From Vicinamibacteria bacterium (GTDB lineage Bacteria > Acidobacteriota > Vicinamibacteria > Fen-336 > JAGNNV01), in assembly GCA_017990495.1 (NCBI GenBank), contig JAGNNV010000003.1:1-38292 (forward strand): DNA of 38,292 nt, read 5' to 3'. Of this stretch, positions 7,086 to 14,237 are shown piece after piece. The position numbers were made by a program, and so were the translations under genes. The notes beneath the pieces were generated by a model, which did no database searches, had not been told where the DNA came from, and saw nothing but the letters and a program-made list of their open reading frames with translations. Position 1 is the stretch's first letter. Every line of letters starts with the position of its first letter.

Positions 7086-8234
7086 TCATCGCGGCCGTGG
7101 TCGCAAACCCTCGAAATGCCTGCGCCACGCGTCCGATCGGTGGCGGATCACCTTGTGCAGCGACAAGTCCACCCGCCCCGAGTCGGCCAAAGGCCCGGCG
7201 TCGTAGAGGTCGAAGCCATCAGGCTGAAATGACAGGGTGAGGAACTGTCCGAAGCGGACGGCATTTTGCATGTCCTCGAAGCTCGGTCCATCGCTTTCCA
7301 CCCATTCCCCGCCCATCTCTTTTGGGGCGTGAGTGTGCCATCCGCCCACGTAGCGGCCGTTCCAGTCCCGGCCGGTGACCAGAGCCAGATGCTCCTCCGG
7401 TCCGAGCGAGTACGTAGGGGCGGTGTTCTTCGCCACCGTGGCCGCCGCGCGTCGCACTTCATCGCCCGAGCCTGGGGCGCCCAGTCGGTAGCGCGCCACC
7501 GCCACTTTGAGCAAGGCGTGATTGTCGACCTGCGCCATCTCCGCCGGACGGCTCTCGAAGAGCGCCGCCAGCGACCGGGCATCGTTCGAGACTCCTGCCA
7601 GTTCCTGAATCGTGCGCCAGCGCGGGTCTAAGACCTCGGCAAGACGTAGTTCCGTGTCGATGGTGGCCTCGCCCCCGGTTTCGGGAGTGAGCCATGGGCC
7701 GCCGATCCGCACGCCCCGCCCGATGGCCTCTTCGAAGAGGGTCTGGATTCTGAGAATCGACGCGGGAGCGAGCGTGGCGGCGCGGAGCTGGTCGTGGCTG
7801 ATCGGGTTGTCCTCGGTGGCGGCGAGCCCGTGCCACTCATTCAGCCGCCGCAGGGTTCGCGCCATCACCGGCGAGAGCACCAACGAGGGGCGGGGCCCCC
7901 CACCCCTGCCCTCGGTTGAGAGATGGGTTGCGTCAAGGACCAGAGGTCCGCGGTTGTTCCGTATCCAGGCGACCAACGTTCCAGCCTCCGCACCGAGACC
8001 GAGGTGGTTGGTGGCGATGAGAAGGGGCAGCCCCTCGCTCTGCACGGCCTGATCGAGCCGCCTTGTGTCTTTCGGCTCCACTTTGGCCTGCCCGAAGGCC
8101 AGTGCCCCGATCAGGGCGAGGGCGGCGAACAGGGCGCGCCGGCCTGCCCGTGGCGCCGGACTGCCCCTATGCGGGGCGGCTGTGCACCCCGGGGGGGCGG
8201 CGGACCGGGTTGGGCCTGCGGGCATAAGTGACAT
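7086..8234 (-). CDS. Exported protein with JAMM/JAB-like C-terminal domain
   Basis: A 382-residue protein not confidently assigned to a named family. A hydrophobic segment at about 32-50, ending in Ala-Phe-Gly-Gln-Ala, looks like a signal peptide or anchor after a long Pro/Arg-rich leader. The middle (60-270) is mostly helical with no motif I recognise. The C-terminal part (about 278-350) reads like a JAMM metalloprotease core: EEHLALVTG, then GGWHTHAP (His300, His302), then GPSFEDM (Ser318, Asp321), then LSFQPDGFDLYD. This follows the order Glu, HxH, SxxD, with about six extra residues between HxH and SxxD. JAMM domains bind zinc and cleave isopeptide or peptide bonds. An exported version would be unusual. 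ATG 8234 fits the upstream TAACCT box; ATG 8225 is an alternative. Confidence 0.55.
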   Translation of the reverse strand: MSLMPAGPTRSAAPPGCTAAPHRGSPAPRAGRRALFAALALIGALAFGQAKVEPKDTRRLDQAVQSEGLPLLIATNHLGLGAEAGTLVAWIRNNRGPLVLDATHLSTEGRGGGPRPSLVLSPVMARTLRRLNEWHGLAATEDNPISHDQLRAATLAPASILRIQTLFEEAIGRGVRIGGPWLTPETGGEATIDTELRLAEVLDPRWRTIQELAGVSNDARSLAALFESRPAEMAQVDNHALLKVAVARYRLGAPGSGDEVRRAAATVAKNTAPTYSLGPEEHLALVTGRDWNGRYVGGWHTHAPKEMGGEWVESDGPSFEDMQNAVRFGQFLTLSFQPDGFDLYDAGPLADSGRVDLSLHKVIRHRSDAWRRHFEGLRPRPR

Positions 8235-8243
8235 GCGGGAAAC

Positions 8244-8249
8244 AGGTTA
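8244..8249 (-). promoter_or_regulatory. Putative -10 box TAACCT
   Basis: On the minus strand TAACCT ends 9 nt before the ATG at 8234, with no Shine-Dalgarno sequence. It fits the TAnnnT near-start pattern seen for other first genes. Confidence 0.35.
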
Positions 8250-8276
8250 CCGGACGAACACGCCTGTTCCGAGTCG

Positions 8277-8292
8277 CGGCACGAACCTTGAA
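8277..8292 (+). promoter_or_regulatory. Sigma-54-like promoter candidate
   Basis: GGCACG at 8278-8283, four bases, then TTGAA at 8288-8292 matches the -24/-12 layout (TGGCACG-N4-TTGCA) with correct spacing and two mismatches: C for the first T, and A for the C of the -12 element. It would start transcription near 8303, about 40 nt before the sugar-transferase ATG, leaving room for its GAGGAA ribosome-binding site. A sigma-54 activator is encoded two genes downstream. Confidence 0.4.
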
Positions 8293-8341
8293 GAAGAGTG
8301 CACCGACATGCGAACACATCTCCAATCTCGAGGAACCGATC

Positions 8342-8842
8342 ATGAGACCGCTTGACTTCATCGCGGGCGTCACCGCCCTTCTGGTTCTGGGTCTGCCCCT
8401 TGCCCTGCTGTGTGCTCTGGGTCTGCGGTTTGACGGGCACAGGACGCTCATGGTGGGTCGTGGGGCAGGACTCTTCTGGCGCCATCGTTTGACCTTCCGG
8501 CCCGGTCGATTCACCGACCTGGCCGGCCGCCTGGGCCTGGAGCGCTTCCCGGACGCCCTCTCCCTCGTGCGTGGCGAGATCGCCCTCGTCGGCCCTCGGC
8601 CGCTCGCGCCTCTCGAACCACACGCCGTGGCCTCGTACCGCATCGCGGTGCGGCCCGGTCTCGCCTCGCCCTACTTGTTCAATCACTGGGACGAGTTTGG
8701 ATTCGATTCCGAAGATGCCGTCGACTACGAGTACGCCCTGAATCGATCCTGGAGGGGCGACCTCGCCATCCTCCGCCACTTCCTGTCGGCCTGGCTCCAC
8801 CAGACTCGGCAGCCTCATCACGCCATGGGAGGCTCCAAGTGA
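8342..8842 (+). CDS. Small bacterial sugar transferase (phosphoglycosyl transferase family), altered active site
   Basis: A 166-residue protein of the monotopic phosphoglycosyl transferase family, which moves a sugar-1-phosphate from a nucleotide sugar to polyprenyl phosphate. Visible are the N-terminal re-entrant hydrophobic helix (about 5-29), the RGEIALVGPRPL motif (78-88), an RPG motif and a C-terminal LNRSWRGDLAIL segment. The catalytic Asp-Glu dyad expected just before that motif (LDEL in PglC) is replaced by Glu67-Arg68, and the usual GLAQVxGR region is diverged. Activity is therefore doubtful; it may bind lipid or regulate. The ATG at 8342 was chosen for its GAGGAA site 6 nt upstream. 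The stop overlaps the next start by 4 nt (GTGA). Confidence 0.72.
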   Translation: MRPLDFIAGVTALLVLGLPLALLCALGLRFDGHRTLMVGRGAGLFWRHRLTFRPGRFTDLAGRLGLERFPDALSLVRGEIALVGPRPLAPLEPHAVASYRIAVRPGLASPYLFNHWDEFGFDSEDAVDYEYALNRSWRGDLAILRHFLSAWLHQTRQPHHAMGGSK

Positions 8843-10176
8843 GCACATTCATCTTCACCGATTCGGCCACGCTGCTCCATCACAACCCGACCTCTCCTTG
8901 CGCCACCGGCGACATCGACTGCGCGCGGCTGCGCGAGCGGATTGGTGGTCGGCTCACGTTGTCCGGGGGCGCTCACGTCGAGAGGGTCCTGCACGATCTC
9001 GTCCGGAAAGCGGCGAAGGCGGTGCTGGCTTCGGTACCGGCCGCCAATCTGAAGACGCTGGTCCTCGCCGGAAGTTGCGGCCGCGGCGAAGGCGGGGTCC
9101 GAGTCGAGCATGTGGTTGAGCACGCCTCGAGCAGCCTCGACTTCGTGCTCTTCACCACCGGGCTCAAGAGCCCGGCAAGGAGTCACCTCGCTTCGAAGAT
9201 CAACGCGGACCTTGAGCGCCTGAGGCGGCGGTCCGGCCTGGTCATCGGCGTGAGAGTGGCCGATGCCCGGAGGGTCGAGCGTGATCGCGTGCGCCTGCTT
9301 TGGTACGAAGTCAGGGACGGACACAAGGTGCTGGCCGGGGACCCCGCTTTCCTCTCCGGCCTCACAAGGTTCACGGTCGAGAATGTGGACGCGCGGGACC
9401 TCGCGGACCTCGTGGTCAATCGCGGCGCCCTTCTGGTCATGAACGATCTCATCACCGCTCAGGGGCCGCTCACACCGGAGCGCCGCGAGGCCGTGGTGGC
9501 CAACAGCGTGAAGGCGGTGATCGGCTACGGCGACGCCTTCCTGTTCAGTCGCGGCCGGTACCACGCGAGTTACGTGGAGCGGCGTCGGCGCATGGCCGAC
9601 CGATCCAATCCCGCCACTCCGGAGTTCAAGGCCCTCTACGAAGCGGCGATGCATCATCGCTTCACCGGTGATCCTAAGGATGCGGCGCGCATTCTCGCCG
9701 CGGTGGAGACCGGCCGCCTTCGCCAGGTTCTGCGCGACCTGCACCTCGAAATCGAGCGCCGACGTCTGGGCGCGCGTCGCCTGACCTTCGACGACTACAT
9801 CCGCCCCGCTCTCGAGCATGAACTGGATGGCCTGAAGTCTTCCTTGCGCAAGCTGGCCAAGGGCGCCCTGATTCTGATCCGCGGCGGCTTCGGCCGCGGT
9901 GGAGGATCCCCCTATTCCCTGCAGGTGGCACTGCACGCGAGCGGCGAGAAGGGGGCGCCCCGTGCCCTTTTCCCTCTCATCGCCTACGGGACCGACGAGA
10001 TCGAATCCGGCGACGCCCTCGTGGCGCGCCGGCTGCTGGGGGTCCGCCGTCTCCGTTCCGCCGCGGCCAAGCTGTTGTGGCTCGAGATGTGGAGCAAGGC
10101 CTTCCGCACGCACTACGTGGCTTCGTTCAAGTCTCTGGGCATCGGCGTCGATCCCCTTGCCCGGGCCGCTGCCTGA
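8839..10176 (+). CDS. Nucleotidyltransferase-like protein coupled to the sugar transferase
   Basis: A 445-residue protein starting at GTG, overlapping the sugar-transferase stop by 4 nt. The region around residues 73-107 looks like a polymerase-beta-type nucleotidyltransferase core: strand LKTLVLAG, then GSCGRGEG (78-85), then a strand SSLDFVLFT with Asp101. In typical relatives this strand begins Asn-Asp-x-Asp; here the first metal-binding Asp is replaced by Ser and only the second remains. The remaining ~330 residues are mainly helical and Arg-rich (for example 232-260 and 300-345), with no motif I recognise. Proteins of this kind occur beside exopolysaccharide sugar transferases, but their role is not established. 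Function uncertain: possibly nucleotidylation, possibly a degenerate regulatory partner. Confidence 0.6.
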   Translation: MSTFIFTDSATLLHHNPTSPCATGDIDCARLRERIGGRLTLSGGAHVERVLHDLVRKAAKAVLASVPAANLKTLVLAGSCGRGEGGVRVEHVVEHASSSLDFVLFTTGLKSPARSHLASKINADLERLRRRSGLVIGVRVADARRVERDRVRLLWYEVRDGHKVLAGDPAFLSGLTRFTVENVDARDLADLVVNRGALLVMNDLITAQGPLTPERREAVVANSVKAVIGYGDAFLFSRGRYHASYVERRRRMADRSNPATPEFKALYEAAMHHRFTGDPKDAARILAAVETGRLRQVLRDLHLEIERRRLGARRLTFDDYIRPALEHELDGLKSSLRKLAKGALILIRGGFGRGGGSPYSLQVALHASGEKGAPRALFPLIAYGTDEIESGDALVARRLLGVRRLRSAAAKLLWLEMWSKAFRTHYVASFKSLGIGVDPLARAAA

Positions 10177-10194
10177 TTCCGGGTCACCCCCTTC

Positions 10195-10209
10195 CCCGGT
10201 CGGACCGGG
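10195..10209. terminator. Short hairpin between nucleotidyltransferase and regulator genes
   Basis: CCCGGT (10195-10200), a 3-nt loop and ACCGGG (10204-10209) form a 6-bp GC-rich hairpin 3 bp before the -10 box of the regulator gene. No T-run follows. It may end the upstream transcript or act as an operator; both are guesses. Confidence 0.3.
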
Positions 10210-10212
10210 ATC

Positions 10213-10218
10213 TAGAAT
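10213..10218 (+). promoter_or_regulatory. Putative -10 box TAGAAT, near-leaderless
   Basis: TAGAAT ends 9 nt before the ATG at 10228 and no Shine-Dalgarno sequence intervenes. Transcription would begin within about 3 nt of the start codon. It lies immediately 3' of a 6-bp palindrome. Confidence 0.45.
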
Positions 10219-10227
10219 GGCGGCCCC

Positions 10228-11598
10228 ATGGAAGCCATCCTCATCGTCGACGATGACGAGTCCGTCTGCGCGATGCTCAAGGAGACCCTGGCCAAACCGG
10301 GGCGCCTCGTGCAATCGACGAACAGTGACGAGGAGGCTCTGGCCCTCGCCGAACATTCGCGTTTCGATGTCGTCGTGTCGGACCTCAATCTTGGGTCGAG
10401 TCGCGACGGAATTGACGTTCTCAAAGCGTTCCGCGCGCGCGCTCCGCTCACTCAGGTCATCCTGATGACGGGTTACGGAACGGTGGAAAGCGCGGTCGAG
10501 GGTGTGCGCGCGGGCGCCTTCGACTACATCAGCAAGCCCTTCGACGTCGGCGATGTGATGACCACGGTCGAGCGCGCTCTGGCGAGCGCCTCTGAGGGCT
10601 CGCCCTCGGCCGCTCCCATCCGGGCGGCCATGCCCGTGGGCCTCGTCGGCCGCTCGGCGTCGATGCTCTCCGTGTACAAACAGGTGGCGCTGGCCGCGGA
10701 TGCGATGACTCCGGTGTTGATCGTCGGGGAGACGGGCACGGGCAAGGAACTGGTGGCGCGCGCCATCCACTCGTTCGGCAAGGTCAAGGCCCGGCCTTTC
10801 GAGGCCCTCAACTGCGCGGTGGTCCCGGAAACCCTCCTTGCTTCGGAGTTGTTCGGACATGTGAAGGGCGCCTTCACCGGCGCGGTCACCGACAAGAAGG
10901 GCCTCTTCGAGGCGGCGAGCGGCGGCACCATTTTCCTGGATGAGATCGGAGAAACCACGCCCGCACTGCAGGTGAGCCTCCTGCGGGTTTTGCAGGAAGG
11001 TGAGGTGCGCCCGGTCGGTGGAACCCGCACCCTCAAGGTGAACGCCCGGGTCCTCGCCGCCACCAATCGGAACCTCGACCTGGAGGTCGCGGAGAAGCGG
11101 TTTCGCCAGGATCTGTTCTACCGATTGAGCGCCTTCATCATCCGCGTGCCGCCGCTGCGCGAACGGCGCGACGACATTCCCCTTCTGGCGAGCGCCTTCC
11201 TGCGGAACGCCTGCGCGCGGGCCGGCCGACAGGTTGAGCTGACGCCCGGCGCCATGGCCGTGCTCTCCGCCCACAGCTTTCCGGGCAACGTCCGGGAACT
11301 CGAGAACACCATCGAACGTCTGGTCCTGACCACACGGAGCGCCCGGGTCCGGGAAGAGGAAGTCGCTGAGCATCTCCACCAGGCCGGCCCCGTGGTCGTG
11401 GAGGCTTTCGCGGACCTGCCCTCGCTCGATGAATTGGAACGGCGCTACCTCATCCATGTTCTCGAAGCGGCCAGGGGCAATCGAACCCGGGCTGCCGAGA
11501 TTCTGAAAATCGACCGACGGACCCTCTACCGGATGGCCGCGCGGTACGGGATCGACCTCGCCTCGGAAGGCGAAGAGACCCCGAAAGGTGGGAGTTAG
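10228..11598 (+). CDS. Sigma-54-dependent response regulator (NtrC family)
   Basis: A 456-residue three-domain activator. The receiver domain (1-118) has the acidic pocket at Asp8-Asp10, phospho-acceptor Asp52, Thr81 and Lys103. The AAA+ domain (about 138-370) has Walker A GETGTGKE (167-174), the sigma-54 contact loop GAFTGA (214-219), Walker B FLDE (236-239) and the RQDLFYRL sensor region. The C-terminal Fis-type helix-turn-helix covers about 405-442. All key residues are present, so it should be a phosphorylation-controlled activator of sigma-54 RNA polymerase. No histidine kinase is in the window. A sigma-54-like promoter lies ahead of the neighbouring sugar-transferase gene and could be a target. 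The HIT gene follows 2 bp after its stop. Confidence 0.93.
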   Translation: MEAILIVDDDESVCAMLKETLAKPGRLVQSTNSDEEALALAEHSRFDVVVSDLNLGSSRDGIDVLKAFRARAPLTQVILMTGYGTVESAVEGVRAGAFDYISKPFDVGDVMTTVERALASASEGSPSAAPIRAAMPVGLVGRSASMLSVYKQVALAADAMTPVLIVGETGTGKELVARAIHSFGKVKARPFEALNCAVVPETLLASELFGHVKGAFTGAVTDKKGLFEAASGGTIFLDEIGETTPALQVSLLRVLQEGEVRPVGGTRTLKVNARVLAATNRNLDLEVAEKRFRQDLFYRLSAFIIRVPPLRERRDDIPLLASAFLRNACARAGRQVELTPGAMAVLSAHSFPGNVRELENTIERLVLTTRSARVREEEVAEHLHQAGPVVVEAFADLPSLDELERRYLIHVLEAARGNRTRAAEILKIDRRTLYRMAARYGIDLASEGEETPKGGS

Positions 11599-11600
11599 AC

Positions 11601-12020
11601 ATGAGCATTTTCGGCAAGATCATCGCGGGGGAGATTCCCTGTCACCGTGTGTATGAGGACGGCCACGTCCTGGCTTTCCTCGACGTGAGCCCGCTGTCTC
11701 CCGGCCACACCCTGGTGATCCCCAAGGAGGCGGTGGCCACGCTCGATCAGCTCTCCGACGACTCGGCGGCGGCGATTGGCCGGGTGCTGCCGCGCATCGC
11801 GCGCGCCGTCCTTGCCGCGACAGGCGCCACCGATTTCAACGTGCTTCAGAACAACGGCGCTTCCGCCCACCAGGCGGTGTTCCACGTGCACTTCCACATC
11901 ATTCCCAAGGTCGCGGGTCAGGGTCTTGGGATCGACTGGCAGCCCATCAAGACCGAGGGCCCGGATCTCAAGGCTCTGAGCGAGCGGATCGTCGCCACGA
12001 TGGCGAGTCCGACCCGCTGA
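11601..12020 (+). CDS. HIT-family (Hint-like) nucleotide hydrolase
   Basis: A 139-residue histidine-triad protein of normal family length. It has the FGKIIAGEIP N-terminus, the PGHTLVIPK strand and the active-site triad His95-x-His97-x-His99 followed by IIPK. Hint proteins hydrolyse purine nucleoside phosphoramidates and AMP conjugates in the cytoplasm. The start ATG lies 2 bp after the stop of the response-regulator gene with a GGGAG site inside that gene, so the two are co-transcribed. It is convergent with the BY-kinase gene, 5 bp apart. Confidence 0.93.
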   Translation: MSIFGKIIAGEIPCHRVYEDGHVLAFLDVSPLSPGHTLVIPKEAVATLDQLSDDSAAAIGRVLPRIARAVLAATGATDFNVLQNNGASAHQAVFHVHFHIIPKVAGQGLGIDWQPIKTEGPDLKALSERIVATMASPTR

Positions 12021-12025
12021 GGAAA

Positions 12026-14221
12026 TCAGGGCTTGGTGGTCGGTCGGTCTGGCGAGGCATCGGTCGCGCCTGCGGCAACCGGAAGTTCGGAGGCTGACGG
12101 CCGAATGACTTCGGGCTGAACGGTGGTCTGCCCCTTCCGTTCCTTCGTGGCTCGCCCCGTGTAGTACTTTTCGTAGGTTGCGTAGTAACGGCCGTAGCGA
12201 TCCGAGATATCTCCGAAGTCGATCTGATTCAAGACGATGCCCAGCACGCGGATCGACTGGCCCTGAAGTTGCTCGACCGTCGCGATCACCGCCCCGCGAT
12301 GGGTTCGGCCCGCTGCGACCACGATGAGGGTTCCGTCGGCTTCGCGGCCAATGGTCAGGGCATCGGCGAGGGCGAGCGCGGGCGGGGTGTCGATGACCAC
12401 AAACCGGTACTCGGCCCGGGCTGCCTTCAGGAGCTTGGCGAGGCCGGCCCGGGCGAGGCGGGAGGCCGCGGCGGGATCGGCCTTGCCGGCGGGGAGGAAG
12501 TCGATGCCCCCGATCGAAACCACGTAGCCATCGAGAGTGCCGTCGCGAAGTGCGTCACCGAAGCCACGTTCGGCCTGCACTCCAAGCACCCCGTCGAGCG
12601 AGGGCCGGCGCAGGTCCCCGTCGATCAGCAGGACCCTTTCGCCGGTTTCGGCGAGGAGCAGGGCGAGAGCCGCCGACGAGGTGGACTTGCCGTCGCCCGG
12701 TCGAGCGCTGGTGACCGCGAACACCGAAACGTCAACGGGCAGATTCGCGCGGATCACCCGGTAGGCCTCGGCGATGGGAATCGAGTGACCCAGCAGGCCG
12801 GTCAGCCCTTCCGACTCGACCCGCTTGTCGATGGGGACGACGCCGAGCAGGGGGAGCCCGAGGCCCAACTGCCGAACGCTGTCGATGGTGCGCAAGGTTT
12901 CATCGACCCCGGCCCGCACGCGCGACAGGATGAACCCGATGATGAGTCCGACGATGAGGGCCCGCTGGTAGTTGAGCGCGGAGCGAGGGAAGGCGGGATC
13001 GGGATTGCGGGCCGCTCGCTGCACCGTGCGCGGCTCGAAGAGAGGGGCGTCCGTCCCCCGCTGGGAACGTTCGATCGCCTCGGTCAGGGCCCGTTCCCCC
13101 GCATCGGCTTCCCGCATCAAGACTGCGGCATCGAAAGAAGAGACCGCCACATCCGATGCCTTGTTGATGCCGCGATCAAGGGCGATGCGAAGCGCGTTCT
13201 GTTGTCGGATCAGGGATTCGAGCTCGATCTCGAGACGGGCCCGCTGGGCCAGCATCTCGCCCTCAAGACTCTGCTCGGCCGACTTGATCTGGGACAGGAG
13301 GGACACCACCTCAGGATGACGTTCGCCGAGGACCTCCTGCTTGGCTGAAAGTTCGGCCTGGAGGCCATCGAGTTTGACGCGCAGGGACTGGGCGCGCGCG
13401 CTTTCGGTTCCCACCACGGAGCGCCCGCTCGACGATGGCGCGAGCTGCGCCTCGAGGGTCAGCCGGCGCGACAGGATGCCGGCGAGCTGGTCCTGAAGCG
13501 CCCCAAGCTCCCTCTGGATCATGGGTCGGCGATAGGCGGGATTGCCTCCTTCAGTCTTCTGCGACTGTTCGCTCAGGGCGCCGAGAATCCCGCCCACGGC
13601 CTCCTTCTGGGTCTCGAGCGTCTGAGTCAGGATTTCCCGATCAGCGTCCAGGCTTTCCTCGTTGAATCGCTTCGAATCCTCCAGATAGCGGTCGAGGAGG
13701 CGGTTCAAGGCTGCGACGCCGGCTTCGGCGTCGTACGACGAGAACTGGACCGTGATCCACGGCGAGGGCGGTGTGCGCACCACCCGAAGGCGTGAACGGA
13801 ACGCGATGATGGACGCCTGCTTGTCGCCTCCGGGGCCGGTCCCCATCAGATCCTGATAGATGCCGGTGACCACGTCCATCCCCGTGCGAATGGGGCCGGT
13901 GGACAATTCGGCCGGCACACCCTCGCCATTGAGGCTGTCCACCGCGCCTTCGATGAGGTTCAGCGATTCGATGAGCGTGGCGTGCCTCGCCATCGCCGCC
14001 TCGACGGTCGGGGCATCGACGACCGGCCTCAAGCCCGGACGGCGGCTCACGGTTTCGATGGAGACCACCGCCTGGGTCATGTACACCGGGCGCGCGACCT
14101 GGTTGTACAACGCGGTCAGGGCAAGGCAGACAGCCAGGGGCGTCGCCATCCAGCGCCAGTGGCGATAGAAGAGCACGGCCTCTTCGTGGAACGATGATCG
14201 GTGGGACGAGTCCTCGTTCAT
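12026..14221 (-). CDS. Wzz-domain polysaccharide co-polymerase fused to BY tyrosine kinase
   Basis: A 731-residue inner-membrane protein. Two transmembrane helices (about 24-42 and near 415-435) bracket a long coiled-coil periplasmic Wzz/GNVR region. The cytoplasmic BY-kinase domain has Walker A SARPGDGKST, Walker A' LLIDGDLRRPSL and Walker B FVVIDTPP. The C-terminus has a tyrosine cluster of six Tyr in 12 residues (encoded at about 12165-12200), the usual autophosphorylation tail. Such proteins control chain length and export of capsule or exopolysaccharide. The ATG at 14221 was chosen because it directly precedes the first helix and has a TAGAAT box 10 nt upstream; longer frames run back into the dehydratase gene. 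It is the last gene of the operon, 13 bp after the dehydratase stop, and may also be transcribed on its own. Confidence 0.92.
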   Translation of the reverse strand: MNEDSSHRSSFHEEAVLFYRHWRWMATPLAVCLALTALYNQVARPVYMTQAVVSIETVSRRPGLRPVVDAPTVEAAMARHATLIESLNLIEGAVDSLNGEGVPAELSTGPIRTGMDVVTGIYQDLMGTGPGGDKQASIIAFRSRLRVVRTPPSPWITVQFSSYDAEAGVAALNRLLDRYLEDSKRFNEESLDADREILTQTLETQKEAVGGILGALSEQSQKTEGGNPAYRRPMIQRELGALQDQLAGILSRRLTLEAQLAPSSSGRSVVGTESARAQSLRVKLDGLQAELSAKQEVLGERHPEVVSLLSQIKSAEQSLEGEMLAQRARLEIELESLIRQQNALRIALDRGINKASDVAVSSFDAAVLMREADAGERALTEAIERSQRGTDAPLFEPRTVQRAARNPDPAFPRSALNYQRALIVGLIIGFILSRVRAGVDETLRTIDSVRQLGLGLPLLGVVPIDKRVESEGLTGLLGHSIPIAEAYRVIRANLPVDVSVFAVTSARPGDGKSTSSAALALLLAETGERVLLIDGDLRRPSLDGVLGVQAERGFGDALRDGTLDGYVVSIGGIDFLPAGKADPAAASRLARAGLAKLLKAARAEYRFVVIDTPPALALADALTIGREADGTLIVVAAGRTHRGAVIATVEQLQGQSIRVLGIVLNQIDFGDISDRYGRYYATYEKYYTGRATKERKGQTTVQPEVIRPSASELPVAAGATDASPDRPTTKP

Positions 14222-14231
14222 GCAGCACTCG

Positions 14232-14237
14232 ATTCTA
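14232..14237 (-). promoter_or_regulatory. Putative internal -10 box TAGAAT for the BY-kinase gene
   Basis: On the minus strand TAGAAT ends 10 nt before the ATG at 14221, overlapping the stop codon of the dehydratase gene. It would give a leaderless BY-kinase mRNA separate from the long operon transcript. Confidence 0.45.

Noticed and set aside
8818-11457. 879-codon minus-strand open frame
   Set aside because: It spans antisense to two well-supported plus-strand genes and carries no recognisable domain; the opposing genes have clear motifs.
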